Assembly: GCA_910577375.1 (NCBI GenBank)
Contig: CAJTLT010000008.1
Coordinates: forward strand, 11,693-75,692
DNA length: 64,000 nt
Direction: 5' to 3'
Origin: an uncultured Christensenella sp.
GTDB lineage: Bacteria > Bacillota > Clostridia > Christensenellales > Borkfalkiaceae
A model generated the notes under the pieces. That model was not told where the DNA came from, did no database searches, and saw nothing but the letters and a program-made list of their open reading frames with translations. The position numbers and the translations under genes were made by a program. Below, one piece after another: positions 51,877-58,462 of the stretch. How positions within the stretch are numbered: position 1 is the stretch's first letter; each line of letters starts with the position of its first letter.

Positions 51877-52314
51877 TTAATCTACCTTTAAATCTTGTTT
51901 TACAGCAGCGTTATATATAAACTCAACCTTTTCGGGGGAGGAAAGCGCATTTTGCGTTTCTTCCGAATAGTCTTTTTGCAGGATTTGCGCAAGGCCGTTT
52001 ATTTCCGCCGCAAACTCGGGGTGCGCCGTTTTAAAGCTTTCCGCCCATTTACCCGCGGAGGTTTTCATAAACGAAAAATTTAAGCAAAGCCCTTTTACCG
52101 CGCGGCGGAAGCCGAGCTTTTCCTCATATTCTTCAAGCTGCTTTTTGCAGGTTTTAAGGCATTCGGAAACGGCTTGCCGCGATATGCTTTTCTGTTCGGC
52201 TATTTCCGAAAGGCTTAAATCGAGGTTGAAATACAAATCCGTTATTTCCTGCTGTGTGGGCGTTAACAGCCCGCGGTACAAATCCCACAGCGCAATAAAA
52301 GAAATTTTATCCAT
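51877..52314 (-). CDS. YlxM-family HTH protein (SRP accessory)
   Basis: This 145-residue protein has the sigma-like HTH 'LTPTQQEITDLYFNLDLSLSEIAEQKSISRQAVSECLKTCKKQLEEYE' typical of YlxM, which stimulates the SRP GTPase cycle in some Gram-positives. The C-terminal extension (about residues 85-145) is longer than in most YlxM proteins (about 110 residues). It ends one base before the ffh start, so the two are co-translated. Confidence 0.93.
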   Translation of the reverse strand: MDKISFIALWDLYRGLLTPTQQEITDLYFNLDLSLSEIAEQKSISRQAVSECLKTCKKQLEEYEEKLGFRRAVKGLCLNFSFMKTSAGKWAESFKTAHPEFAAEINGLAQILQKDYSEETQNALSSPEKVEFIYNAAVKQDLKVD

Positions 52315-52329
52315 AACGTTACTTTTTGT

Positions 52330-52373
52330 ATTTTACATTAAATTTTGAATACTGTCAAGTAAAATTACTTGAC
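52330..52373 (-). promoter_or_regulatory. ylxM-ffh operon promoter with overlapping palindrome
   Basis: On the minus strand TTGACA (52358-52353) and TAAAAT (52335-52330) are 17 bp apart. A near-perfect 20-bp palindrome with arms GTCAAGTAA/TTACTTGAC (52354-52373) covers the -35 element, between ylxM and the divergent small gene. It looks like an operator for an unknown repressor. Confidence 0.6.
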
Positions 52374-52516
52374 TTGCCGTTCTTATTTGTTGGTATTATT
52401 AACATAAATATTTATTTAATAACAAAAATCAATTAATTTTTCACGTAAAATTGCACAAATTGACACGCGGGGCCGCAATATGATAAAATTTTAACGATAT
52501 TAGGGAGAAAGATGTA

Positions 52517-52747
52517 ATGTGTAAAGAAATCGGAAATATTCTTTACGACACTGCCGCTTCCACGGTGGATAAAAAATTTACTTACGGCAAACCCGGCGAC
52601 GCAGACGGCTATGAAGAGACTTTATATATTACAGGCGACGGAAAGTATTTTATCTACACAAATGGAGGCAGTTTGTCGAAATATCCTTACGAGAACATAA
52701 CGCCTATCGCAAGGGAAGAAGTTAAAAACTGGATGCTCTCTCATTAG
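52517..52747 (+). CDS. Hypothetical 76-residue protein
   Basis: This small soluble protein begins MCKEIGNILYDTAASTVDKK and ends EEVKNWMLSH. It is predicted to be beta-rich in the middle ('ETLYITGDGKYFIYTNGGSL'), with no membrane segment or known motif. A GGGAGAAAG site and an ATG give a good start, and a strong terminator follows. It is divergent from ylxM, with a palindrome in between. I do not recognise it. Confidence 0.75.
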   Translation: MCKEIGNILYDTAASTVDKKFTYGKPGDADGYEETLYITGDGKYFIYTNGGSLSKYPYENITPIAREEVKNWMLSH

Positions 52748-52765
52748 AGCGCGATATTAAAAACA

Positions 52766-52803
52766 AATCCCCCGCGGGCTTTTGCCCGCGGGGGATTATT
52801 ATT
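52766..52803 (+). terminator. Terminator of the 76-residue gene
   Basis: A 14-bp stem AATCCCCCGCGGGC/GCCCGCGGGGGATT with loop TTTT is followed by ATTATTTTTT. The next 210 bp (52804-53014) show no supported gene. Confidence 0.9.
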
Positions 52804-53014
52804 TTTTATTTACACAGCAGTTAAAATAAATTTGATATGCGGCTTGCCACGCTGTTATGCGCGGGAAAAGATTAGCCGCGTTTGCTCAATATAAGTTCCC
52901 GAAAAAACAAGGGATACTTGCCGTAGCGTTTGATTTAGCGATGTCCGCGCTTATCATATCCGCGCTCAACTACGCATTAACGATAAACCATCGCATTTTT
53001 AACCGAGTTTTATA

Positions 53015-54457
53015 TTATTTATTAGCCGCGTCGGGTTCGGCGGTGCCGAGGTGTTCAGCCGCCGCGTTGCCCATATTTATAGACGCTTCTTCAGAATCCA
53101 ATCCGCCACCGCTGCCCGCGGGAGGAAGGCTATCCTTATCTTTGCCGTAAAGCACCTTTAAAAGCACGGGCGTAAGGATAGAAGATACCAGAATAAGCAA
53201 CACCGTCATAATCATAAATTCCGGCGGAAGAGCGTATTCGCCCAAAGTGGCGTTCGTTACGGTTGCCGTTACGATGAGAGCGACCTCTCCGCGCGCCATC
53301 ATGCCCACGCCGCCGATTGCGCTTTCACGCAGATTATATTTGAAAATTTTGCAAACCGCGCCGCTGCCGACGATTTTCCCTATAAGTCCGACCAAAACGG
53401 CGCAAACCGCAAAGCCGAGCACCGTGGGATTTAAACCCGCGAACGATATGTTGGAAATACCTATATTCGCAAAAAATACGGGAGCAAACACGGTATATGT
53501 ATTTACTTCCACCTTTTTATCGGTATATTCGCTTGCTCTGTGCGCAGTTGAAAGAACTACGCCCGCAAGGAACGCGCCCGTTATATCGGCAACGCCGAAA
53601 ATTTCTTCCGCAATCCAGCTGTATAAAAAACATACCGCAAGCGAGAAGACGGGTATTCTGTGGGTTGCGGGCCATTTTTTATCAAGCCATTTGAATAATT
53701 TCGAAATGCCCCAGCCCGCAAGGATTGCGAACACGAAGAACAGAATAATCATTATGATTGTTCCGTAAATCTGCCCTTTGAACCATTCGAAGCCGTTGGC
53801 GTAATCTTCTCCGCCGCCCGCCATTGATTTTGCGATACCCGTAACAACGGACAAGAGCACGATGCCGATAACGTCGTCTATAATAGCCGCCGAAACTATG
53901 GTTGTGCCGAGCTTTGTGTTGATTTTGCCCAGTTCTTTAAGAACGGAAACGGTAATCGCCACGCTGGTAGCCGTGAGGATTGTTCCTATGAATATGCTGC
54001 GGAAGATGTTGTTTGTCTGCTCGAAACCAAGCCCTATTCCGCCGAAAGGCAGCGAAACGAGGAAACCGAGCAAAAGCGGCACCACAACGCCCGCGATAGC
54101 TATTAAAATTGCGACCAGTCCGGTGGATTTGAGTTCTTTGAGATTTGTTTCCAAACCGGTGGAGAACATCAAAAGCAAAACGCCTATTTTGGAGAAAATA
54201 CCCAACGCGTTATCGCCGGAAATGGTTTCGCTTCTCGGCAAGGCGAGCAAGGGCGTGTAATCCTCTCCCTCGAAACCGATAACGGAAAACCCGCAGAAAT
54301 CGCCGAATATTGCGGGGCCTATTATAATACCCGCAATAATATAGCCGAGAACCTGAGGAAGCCCGATTTTTCTGAATACAAGCCCCAAAAGCTTGGTTGA
54401 AAACAGAATTATAGCAAGAACCGCTACAAAACCGAGAGCCGAATTGCCTTCAAACAT
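53015..54457 (-). CDS. Monovalent cation:proton antiporter (CPA2/KefB type)
   Basis: The start chosen is the ATG at 54457 behind AAGGAGAAGGTT, giving 480 residues. It has 12-13 transmembrane segments and the CPA2 patterns 'LGYIIAGIIIGPAIFG', 'STGLETNLKEL' and 'IVSAAIIDDVIGIVLLSVV' with the paired Asp of the transport site. Such proteins exchange Na+ or K+ for H+ for pH and osmotic control. No TrkA-N domain is present; the tail is a short acidic stretch. An extra 34-residue N-terminal extension in the longer open frame is not likely translated. Confidence 0.9.
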   Translation of the reverse strand: MFEGNSALGFVAVLAIILFSTKLLGLVFRKIGLPQVLGYIIAGIIIGPAIFGDFCGFSVIGFEGEDYTPLLALPRSETISGDNALGIFSKIGVLLLMFSTGLETNLKELKSTGLVAILIAIAGVVVPLLLGFLVSLPFGGIGLGFEQTNNIFRSIFIGTILTATSVAITVSVLKELGKINTKLGTTIVSAAIIDDVIGIVLLSVVTGIAKSMAGGGEDYANGFEWFKGQIYGTIIMIILFFVFAILAGWGISKLFKWLDKKWPATHRIPVFSLAVCFLYSWIAEEIFGVADITGAFLAGVVLSTAHRASEYTDKKVEVNTYTVFAPVFFANIGISNISFAGLNPTVLGFAVCAVLVGLIGKIVGSGAVCKIFKYNLRESAIGGVGMMARGEVALIVTATVTNATLGEYALPPEFMIMTVLLILVSSILTPVLLKVLYGKDKDSLPPAGSGGGLDSEEASINMGNAAAEHLGTAEPDAANK

Positions 54458-54647
54458 AACCTTCTCCTTAAAGTAGAATAAGAAAGCCACGCTGTTGCCT
54501 TTTGTTTTGCCCTGAGCGTAGCCGAAGAGCAAACCCCTGCATTTTTGCAACCAACACATTATACGCTATTGCAAAAAAAAAGTTAAGCGTTTTAAAAGCG
54601 ATTTTACCCGAGCCGGAAAAAATTTTGAAAAATTTTAAAAAAAGGTA

Positions 54648-54675
54648 TTGACAAAACAAATTACCGTGTTACAAT
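54648..54675 (+). promoter_or_regulatory. Sigma-A promoter of the noncoding RNA
   Basis: TTGACA (54648-54653) and TACAAT (54670-54675) are 16 bp apart, upstream of a 430-nt stretch that has no credible protein gene and ends in a strong terminator. Confidence 0.8.
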
Positions 54676-54681
54676 AAAGGT

Positions 54682-55112
54682 ACAAAAGGAAAATAACTCA
54701 CATAAAATGTAAGACGTCAACATTTTAAATCTTCGTGGAGATATTCTATGAGAGGAACGTAGCCGCGAAAGCGGGTCAAGGTTATTTTTTTCGAGGCAGC
54801 GAAAAGCTTGCGCCGCCTCTGTATGATAAGGGAAACAACAAAACTACACGATTTAGGAGGTAAAGTTATGAAAAGAAGGCTTTACTTCGCCGGAACGGTA
54901 GAAAGATAAGGAAGGTACGGTCCGATGTACAACTTTGAGGGTGAAATCTGATTCCGTAAGCGGTTAAGATTTTAGCGGCGGATATTGCGCAATATGCGCC
55001 GTGCGGTGAAACCAACAAGCCTATGGCAACCGCGTGGAGGCGATTTCCAAATGAAAACTGAATATATAATTTAGAACCCCGTGCGACGTATTGCGCGGGG
55101 TTATGTTTTTAC
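54682..55112 (+). ncRNA. Structured noncoding RNA of about 430 nt
   Basis: Between the promoter and the terminator are many strong local pairings: GAGGC/GCCTC around GAAAAGCTT (about 54798-54824), GAGGTAAAG/CTTTACTTC (54857-54865, 54880-54888; one G-U), AAATCT/AGATTT with inner CCG-TAAG-CGG (about 54944-54975), and GATATTG/CAATAT near 54980. A terminal pairing ATTT-A-GGA/TCC-AAAT (54851, 55052) closes a domain of about 200 nt. The size and compact fold recall the clostridial raiA-motif RNA, but I could not verify that; it does not match RNase P, tmRNA or SRP RNA. A 13-codon frame at 54868 lies inside a stem and is probably not a gene. Confidence 0.7.
55075..55112 (+). terminator. Terminator of the noncoding RNA
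   Basis: A 10-bp stem AACCCCGTGC/GCGCGGGGTT (one G-U) is followed by ATGTTTTT. The downstream minus-strand gene ends at 55109, so the hairpin may stop both transcripts. Confidence 0.85.
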
Positions 55113-55378
55113 TCCTCTTCTTTGCACAGTTCAAAAGCGAGAAACAAACCCGTTTTAAAGCCTTCTTTAAAGCTTGCAAGATTTGTTTCCCCCTGCAACA
55201 TCATTTGCAGCCCAATCAGGTTATCAAGCTTTTCAAAATTTTCTTCCAACAAGATATCCATAAAATCCTGCAATTTTTCTTCAAACAGTTTATTGAGATT
55301 TTTATATTCTTCGGTATCGGGAGCTTTTTCAAAACAGGACTTATCGCCGAGATAAATTTTCGAGAGTACTGATTTCAT
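55109..55378 (-). CDS. Small helical protein (DUF6809-like), XRE 3 target
   Basis: This 89-residue acidic, all-helical protein begins 'MKSVLSKIYLGDKSCFEK' and ends 'FKTGLFLAFELCKEEE'. The pattern, with a short G-D turn after the first helix and a C-terminal 'GF..G..L..E', is like a family of small proteins often beside XRE regulators in Clostridia (DUF6809 type); I am not certain of the family name. Its promoter (TTGACT-17-TATAAT on the minus strand) has a TGATTTAAAATCA palindrome in the spacer, the presumed site of the divergent XRE 3. Confidence 0.7.
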   Translation of the reverse strand: MKSVLSKIYLGDKSCFEKAPDTEEYKNLNKLFEEKLQDFMDILLEENFEKLDNLIGLQMMLQGETNLASFKEGFKTGLFLAFELCKEEE

Positions 55379-55398
55379 AAATTCCGTCCTTTTATTTA

Positions 55399-55454
55399 AT
55401 TATATATGATTTAAAATCACAAGTCAAGCATTATGTGATTGAAAATCATATAAT
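55399..55454. promoter_or_regulatory. Divergent promoters with twin operators (XRE 3)
   Basis: Minus strand: TTGACT (55427-55422) and TATAAT (55404-55399), 17 bp apart, with TGATTTAAAATCA (55407-55419) in the spacer. Plus strand: TATAAT (55449-55454) directly preceded by TGATTGAAAATCA (55436-55448). The plus -10 ends only six bases before the XRE 3 ATG, so that mRNA is probably leaderless or nearly so. Confidence 0.8.
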
Positions 55455-55460
55455 CGGGAT

Positions 55461-55673
55461 ATGGTAAACATTGCAGTTATAAAAGAACGTATAAAGGAAA
55501 CAATCAAAAACAGCGGAATTACCCAAACACAGTTAGCCAAATTGTTGTTTGTTTCGCCATCTTGCGTTGCGCATTATGTTAAAGGCGATATTTTGCCGTC
55601 GCTTGACAAATTTGTTGAATTATGCGTTATCACGGAAACAGACCCTTCTTATCTGCTGGGATTGACCGATTAA
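55461..55673 (+). CDS. Small XRE-family repressor 3
   Basis: This 70-residue HTH protein has 'ITQTQLAKLLFVSPSCVAHYVKGDILPS' as its DNA-binding helices and ends 'TDPSYLLGLTD'. It is divergent from the DUF6809-like gene with TGATT-n3-AATCA palindromes at both promoters, so it probably represses itself and that neighbour. The start ATG has only a weak site (CGGGAT), consistent with leaderless translation. Confidence 0.85.
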   Translation: MVNIAVIKERIKETIKNSGITQTQLAKLLFVSPSCVAHYVKGDILPSLDKFVELCVITETDPSYLLGLTD

Positions 55674-55712
55674 AACCATTAAACCGCACATATTAATTTT
55701 TACTATATTTTA

Positions 55713-55733
55713 GAGTATTTGTATTAAATACTC
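55713..55733 (+). promoter_or_regulatory. Palindrome upstream of XRE 4
   Basis: A perfect inverted repeat with 8-bp arms GAGTATTT/AAATACTC around GTATT lies 50 bp upstream of XRE 4; further GAGTA copies follow (near 55741 and 55770). It is the likely autoregulatory site. Confidence 0.55.
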
Positions 55734-55784
55734 CGTTTTGGAGTAAGTTAACAATTTTTACCATTTTTAGAGTAAAATTTGTTT

Positions 55785-55982
55785 ATGTACGGTAAAATTC
55801 TAAAAGAATTGAGAATTGAAAATAAATTAACGCAACAAAAATTTGCCGAAATATTTCAAATCAGCCCAAAAAGCGTCAGCAAATACGAAAACGAGCAATT
55901 GGATTTAAACACAGAATTAATTATGAAAATTTGCAAATATTTTAACGTTTCGGCAGATTACCTTTTAGGTTTGGAAAATTAA
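55785..55982 (+). CDS. Small XRE-family repressor 4
   Basis: The start chosen is the ATG at 55785, giving 65 residues; no strong ribosome binding site is visible, and a TTG two codons earlier is an alternative. The HTH is 'LTQQKFAEIFQISPKSVSKYENEQLDL' and the end 'FNVSADYLLGLEN' resembles the tails of XRE 1 and 2. It lies 111 bp after XRE 3 on the same strand and is AT-rich. The target is unknown, though palindromes in its own leader suggest autoregulation. Confidence 0.8.
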   Translation: MYGKILKELRIENKLTQQKFAEIFQISPKSVSKYENEQLDLNTELIMKICKYFNVSADYLLGLEN

Positions 55983-55986
55983 AATT

Positions 55987-56025
55987 AACCGCGCCCGCGG
56001 ATTTTCCGCGGGCGCGGTTTTGTTT
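55987..56025 (+). terminator. XRE 4 terminator
   Basis: A 14-bp stem AACCGCGCCCGCGG/CCGCGGGCGCGGTT with loop ATTTT is followed by TTGTTT. Confidence 0.9.
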
Positions 56026-56172
56026 AATCAAATTTTCTCATATTTATGATATTGTTTAATATTTTTATCCGTAATAATATCGCTTTGCTTTGTGTTGCTC
56101 CAAGAGCTTATTTACAAATCTGAATCTTATTTATTAATAAACCTAATTCTTCCAAGCTAATCCCGAAAATTT

Positions 56173-56223
56173 GTACGTACGTTTTTGTACGTACATTATA
56201 ACATTAACATTATTTAAGGTCAA
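56173..56223 (-). promoter_or_regulatory. Minus-strand promoter with tandem GTACGTAC palindromes
   Basis: On the minus strand TTGACC (56223-56218) and TATAAT (56200-56195) are 17 bp apart. At the expected start point lie two copies of GTACGTAC (56173-56180 and 56187-56194) within an 11-bp direct repeat TTTGTACGTAC, 14 bp apart. The promoter points away from the yfbR-like gene towards 56026, where no intact gene was found: only a short open frame ending before 56100, so the transcript may be a small RNA. Confidence 0.55.
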
Positions 56224-56263
56224 GAAAAAAATTTTTCCGCTATTTCAATATTTTTATTTATCT

Positions 56264-56848
56264 TTAAAAGCCTTCGAGTTCGTCCAAAGTCAAAGAAAAC
56301 GCGGGGATAAAATTTTCAAAGAAGTATTCTACTTCGGGAAGCTTGCGGGCGAGCAAATCGCTTTTTATGCTTTTTTCCGCTTTTTTAAATTCCGCGTTGC
56401 CGCAACGAATTTCTTCAAGGCATTTAACGTATGCGGCGAGCCTGTCCGCCGCTTTCATAAGTTTATATTCGCAGCTTTGCTTATCAGCCTTTACCGAAAG
56501 CCCGAACACGCCTTTCAATTCTTCGGGCAAGGTATTCAAGAGCTTGTCTTCGGCGCGCTCTTCAAGCTGTTTGTATGCGCCCTGAATAGAATTATTGAAA
56601 TATTTTATCGGCGTGGGCAAATCGCCCGTCATAACTTCGCTGCATTCGTGATACACGGCGTAAAGCACTGCTTTTGCGGGGTCTGCCGAGCCGCCGTATA
56701 CTTTATTATTAATTATCGCGAGCGCATGCGCGAACATTGCGACCTGCTGGGAATGTTCCATTATGTTTTCTTCACGGACGGAGCGCATAAGCTGCCAGCG
56801 CTTTATGTATTTCATTCTGTCCATATAAGCAAAAAAATTATAACCCAT
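56264..56848 (-). CDS. YfbR-type HD 5'-deoxynucleotidase
   Basis: This 194-residue protein has the HD_3 pattern of YfbR: 'YIKRWQLMRSVREENIMEHSQQVAMFAHALA' and 'AVYHECSEVMTGDLPTPIKYFN'. YfbR-type enzymes dephosphorylate dNMPs and help control deoxynucleotide pools. The doublet reads HE rather than HD, a conservative metal-ligand change. It is a single-gene unit; a promoter is not obvious. The same catalytic family appears as the C-terminal domain of the 983-residue island protein. Confidence 0.85.
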   Translation of the reverse strand: MGYNFFAYMDRMKYIKRWQLMRSVREENIMEHSQQVAMFAHALAIINNKVYGGSADPAKAVLYAVYHECSEVMTGDLPTPIKYFNNSIQGAYKQLEERAEDKLLNTLPEELKGVFGLSVKADKQSCEYKLMKAADRLAAYVKCLEEIRCGNAEFKKAEKSIKSDLLARKLPEVEYFFENFIPAFSLTLDELEGF

Positions 56849-56929
56849 AAAACTACCTCGCCCCTATTATAGCGCAAAATATTTGACTTTGCATTAAAAA
56901 CGGGATATAATTTTAACACAATAATTTAA

Positions 56930-57012
56930 TACCGTCGGGGGTGTCCGTAAATTTTTATGCGGACTGAGATTATACCCTTTGAATCGGCAACGTAATGGTT
57001 GAGCGATAAGAC
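56930..57012 (+). promoter_or_regulatory. TPP riboswitch (THI element)
   Basis: The core 'CGGGGGTG', 'GCGGACTGAGATTATACCC' and 'TTTGAATCGG' followed by CAAC/GTTG and GAGCGATAAG matches the THI-box order (P2-P3 with CUGAGA and ACCC, then P4-P5). The P4/P5 part is diverged from the usual ACCUGAUCUGG. A terminator follows, and a ThiT-like gene is downstream. Confidence 0.88.
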
Positions 57013-57027
57013 AAAGAGAATTTTCGG

Positions 57028-57064
57028 CGTTCCCTCATTTTTGTATGGGAACGTTTTATTTTTT
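57028..57064 (+). terminator. TPP riboswitch terminator
   Basis: A 7-bp stem CGTTCCC/GGGAACG is followed by TTTTATTTTTT, between the TPP aptamer and the thiT start. Confidence 0.85.
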
Positions 57065-57114
57065 CGGGCTGCGCTTTGCGCCTTTCCGTTAAAACGGCGG
57101 TAGAAGGAGTTTTT

Positions 57115-58353
57115 ATGTTTCTTTCACACCTTGCGGGGGCGTACTTTGACCGCCTGAACATCGACGGAACAAAATACTACCTTTATGAAGAAGTCTGGAC
57201 GGACTATGCGGCAGACTTTCTCACAAAGGTATTTTTGTTTTTTGCGCTTGCCCTGATAGCCGCTTTTATCGGCACGGGTATTTTTATTAAATTCAAAAAA
57301 CCCAAGGCATTGTCCGGATTTTTGAAAATCGCCGCGTCGATAGCAATCGGATTTGTAATTACGGTAATAGTTGCGATGCTGTCGCTGGATTTTGCAAAAA
57401 TTGCGGAAAAGGGCTACGCCGAATACGCCGATTTACTCTATTTCGAGCTTATCCCCGCGATAGTTTTGGGCTGCGTAACCGTTTCAGGCTTAGCGGCGAT
57501 TTACATAGCGAGCTTGTTTTCAAAAAAGACTTTTAAAATAACGCTAATTACGGCGGGAGCGGTTTTCGGCGCGGCGCTTATCGCGCTGCTTGTTTGCCTT
57601 GCCGTTTATTATGCAAAGGGTTCTGCGGAAGAAAACAACGGCGCGACGATAACGGTTACCGAAAACGCAGTTTTATATATAAGCGCGGTTGTGCTTATTT
57701 TAATAATCGGGCTGTGCGCGTTTTTCTTCGGCAAAAAGGAAAAGAGAGAATTCGATTCCAAATCCATTTCTTATGCGGCGGTTTGCATTGCAAGCAGTTT
57801 TGCGCTTTCTTATATAAAGCTTTGGTCTATGCCGCAAGGCGGTTCTCTTACGCTTGCTTCACTTTTGCCGCTTATGCTTTATTCTTATATGTACGGCGTT
57901 AGAAAGGGCGTTATGGCGGGCGCGGTTTACGGTATTTTACAAGCGGTGCAAAACCCCTGGCTTATACACCCCGCGCAGTTCCTTTTGGACTACCCCGCAG
58001 CTTTTTCGGCAATCGGTTTGGCGGGGCTGTTTGCAAAAATAAAAAAGCTTGAAAAGTTACCGCAGATACAGTTTGCAATGGGTGCGGTTCTTGCTTCCGT
58101 ATTGCGTTTTGCCGCGCACGTGCTTTCGGGAGTGTTTGCGTTTTCCGAGTATTCCACCCTTGACAACGTTTGGGCGTATTCGCTCGGGTATAACGTATTC
58201 GTATTCCCCGATATCGCAATCACTGTTGCCGTAGGAGTAATAATGCTTTCCGTAAAGCCGTTTTTTGCACAGATTAAGCGCATACAGCTTTCGGCGCTTA
58301 TTAAACCCAAAGCCGAAACCGTTAATGCGGAAGAGGTAAAAACAGCGGAATAA
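57115..58353 (+). CDS. thiT: Thiamine ECF S component ThiT with extra N-terminal membrane domain
   Basis: The start chosen is the ATG at 57115, behind AGAAGGAG, giving 412 residues. The C-terminal half (from about residue 205) is ThiT-like: 'SMPQGGSLTLASLLPLMLYSYMYGVRKGVMAGAVYGILQAV' and 'HPAQFLLDYPAAFSAIGLAGL'. The N-terminal half adds about five hydrophobic helices of unrecognised type. ThiT captures thiamine for the ECF module. The upstream TPP riboswitch confirms the substrate. A terminator follows the gene. Confidence 0.88.
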   Translation: MFLSHLAGAYFDRLNIDGTKYYLYEEVWTDYAADFLTKVFLFFALALIAAFIGTGIFIKFKKPKALSGFLKIAASIAIGFVITVIVAMLSLDFAKIAEKGYAEYADLLYFELIPAIVLGCVTVSGLAAIYIASLFSKKTFKITLITAGAVFGAALIALLVCLAVYYAKGSAEENNGATITVTENAVLYISAVVLILIIGLCAFFFGKKEKREFDSKSISYAAVCIASSFALSYIKLWSMPQGGSLTLASLLPLMLYSYMYGVRKGVMAGAVYGILQAVQNPWLIHPAQFLLDYPAAFSAIGLAGLFAKIKKLEKLPQIQFAMGAVLASVLRFAAHVLSGVFAFSEYSTLDNVWAYSLGYNVFVFPDIAITVAVGVIMLSVKPFFAQIKRIQLSALIKPKAETVNAEEVKTAE

Positions 58354-58365
58354 ATTTTACAAACA

Positions 58366-58404
58366 AACAGCCCGAAGGCTTTTAAGCCTTCGGGCTGTTA
58401 TTTT
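58366..58404 (+). terminator. thiT terminator
   Basis: A long stem AACAGCCCGAAGGCTT/AAGCCTTCGGGCTGTT is followed by ATTTTTATT. Confidence 0.9.
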
Positions 58405-58462
58405 TATTATATCTTATTGCCGCATTGCGTTTTACATTGTTTGCCACTTTTATTATGCGCCG

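Noticed and set aside
52857..53150. A 97-codon open frame on the plus strand with a hydrophobic stretch
   Set aside because: It has no ribosome binding site, overlaps the antiporter 3' end antisense, and its last third is a shadow. It could be a gene remnant, but I cannot support it.
54868..54909. A 13-codon frame (MKRRLYFAGTVER) after an AGGAGG
   Set aside because: The AGGAGG and the following codons form the two arms of a 9-bp helix of the noncoding RNA, so the apparent ribosome binding site is better explained by RNA structure.
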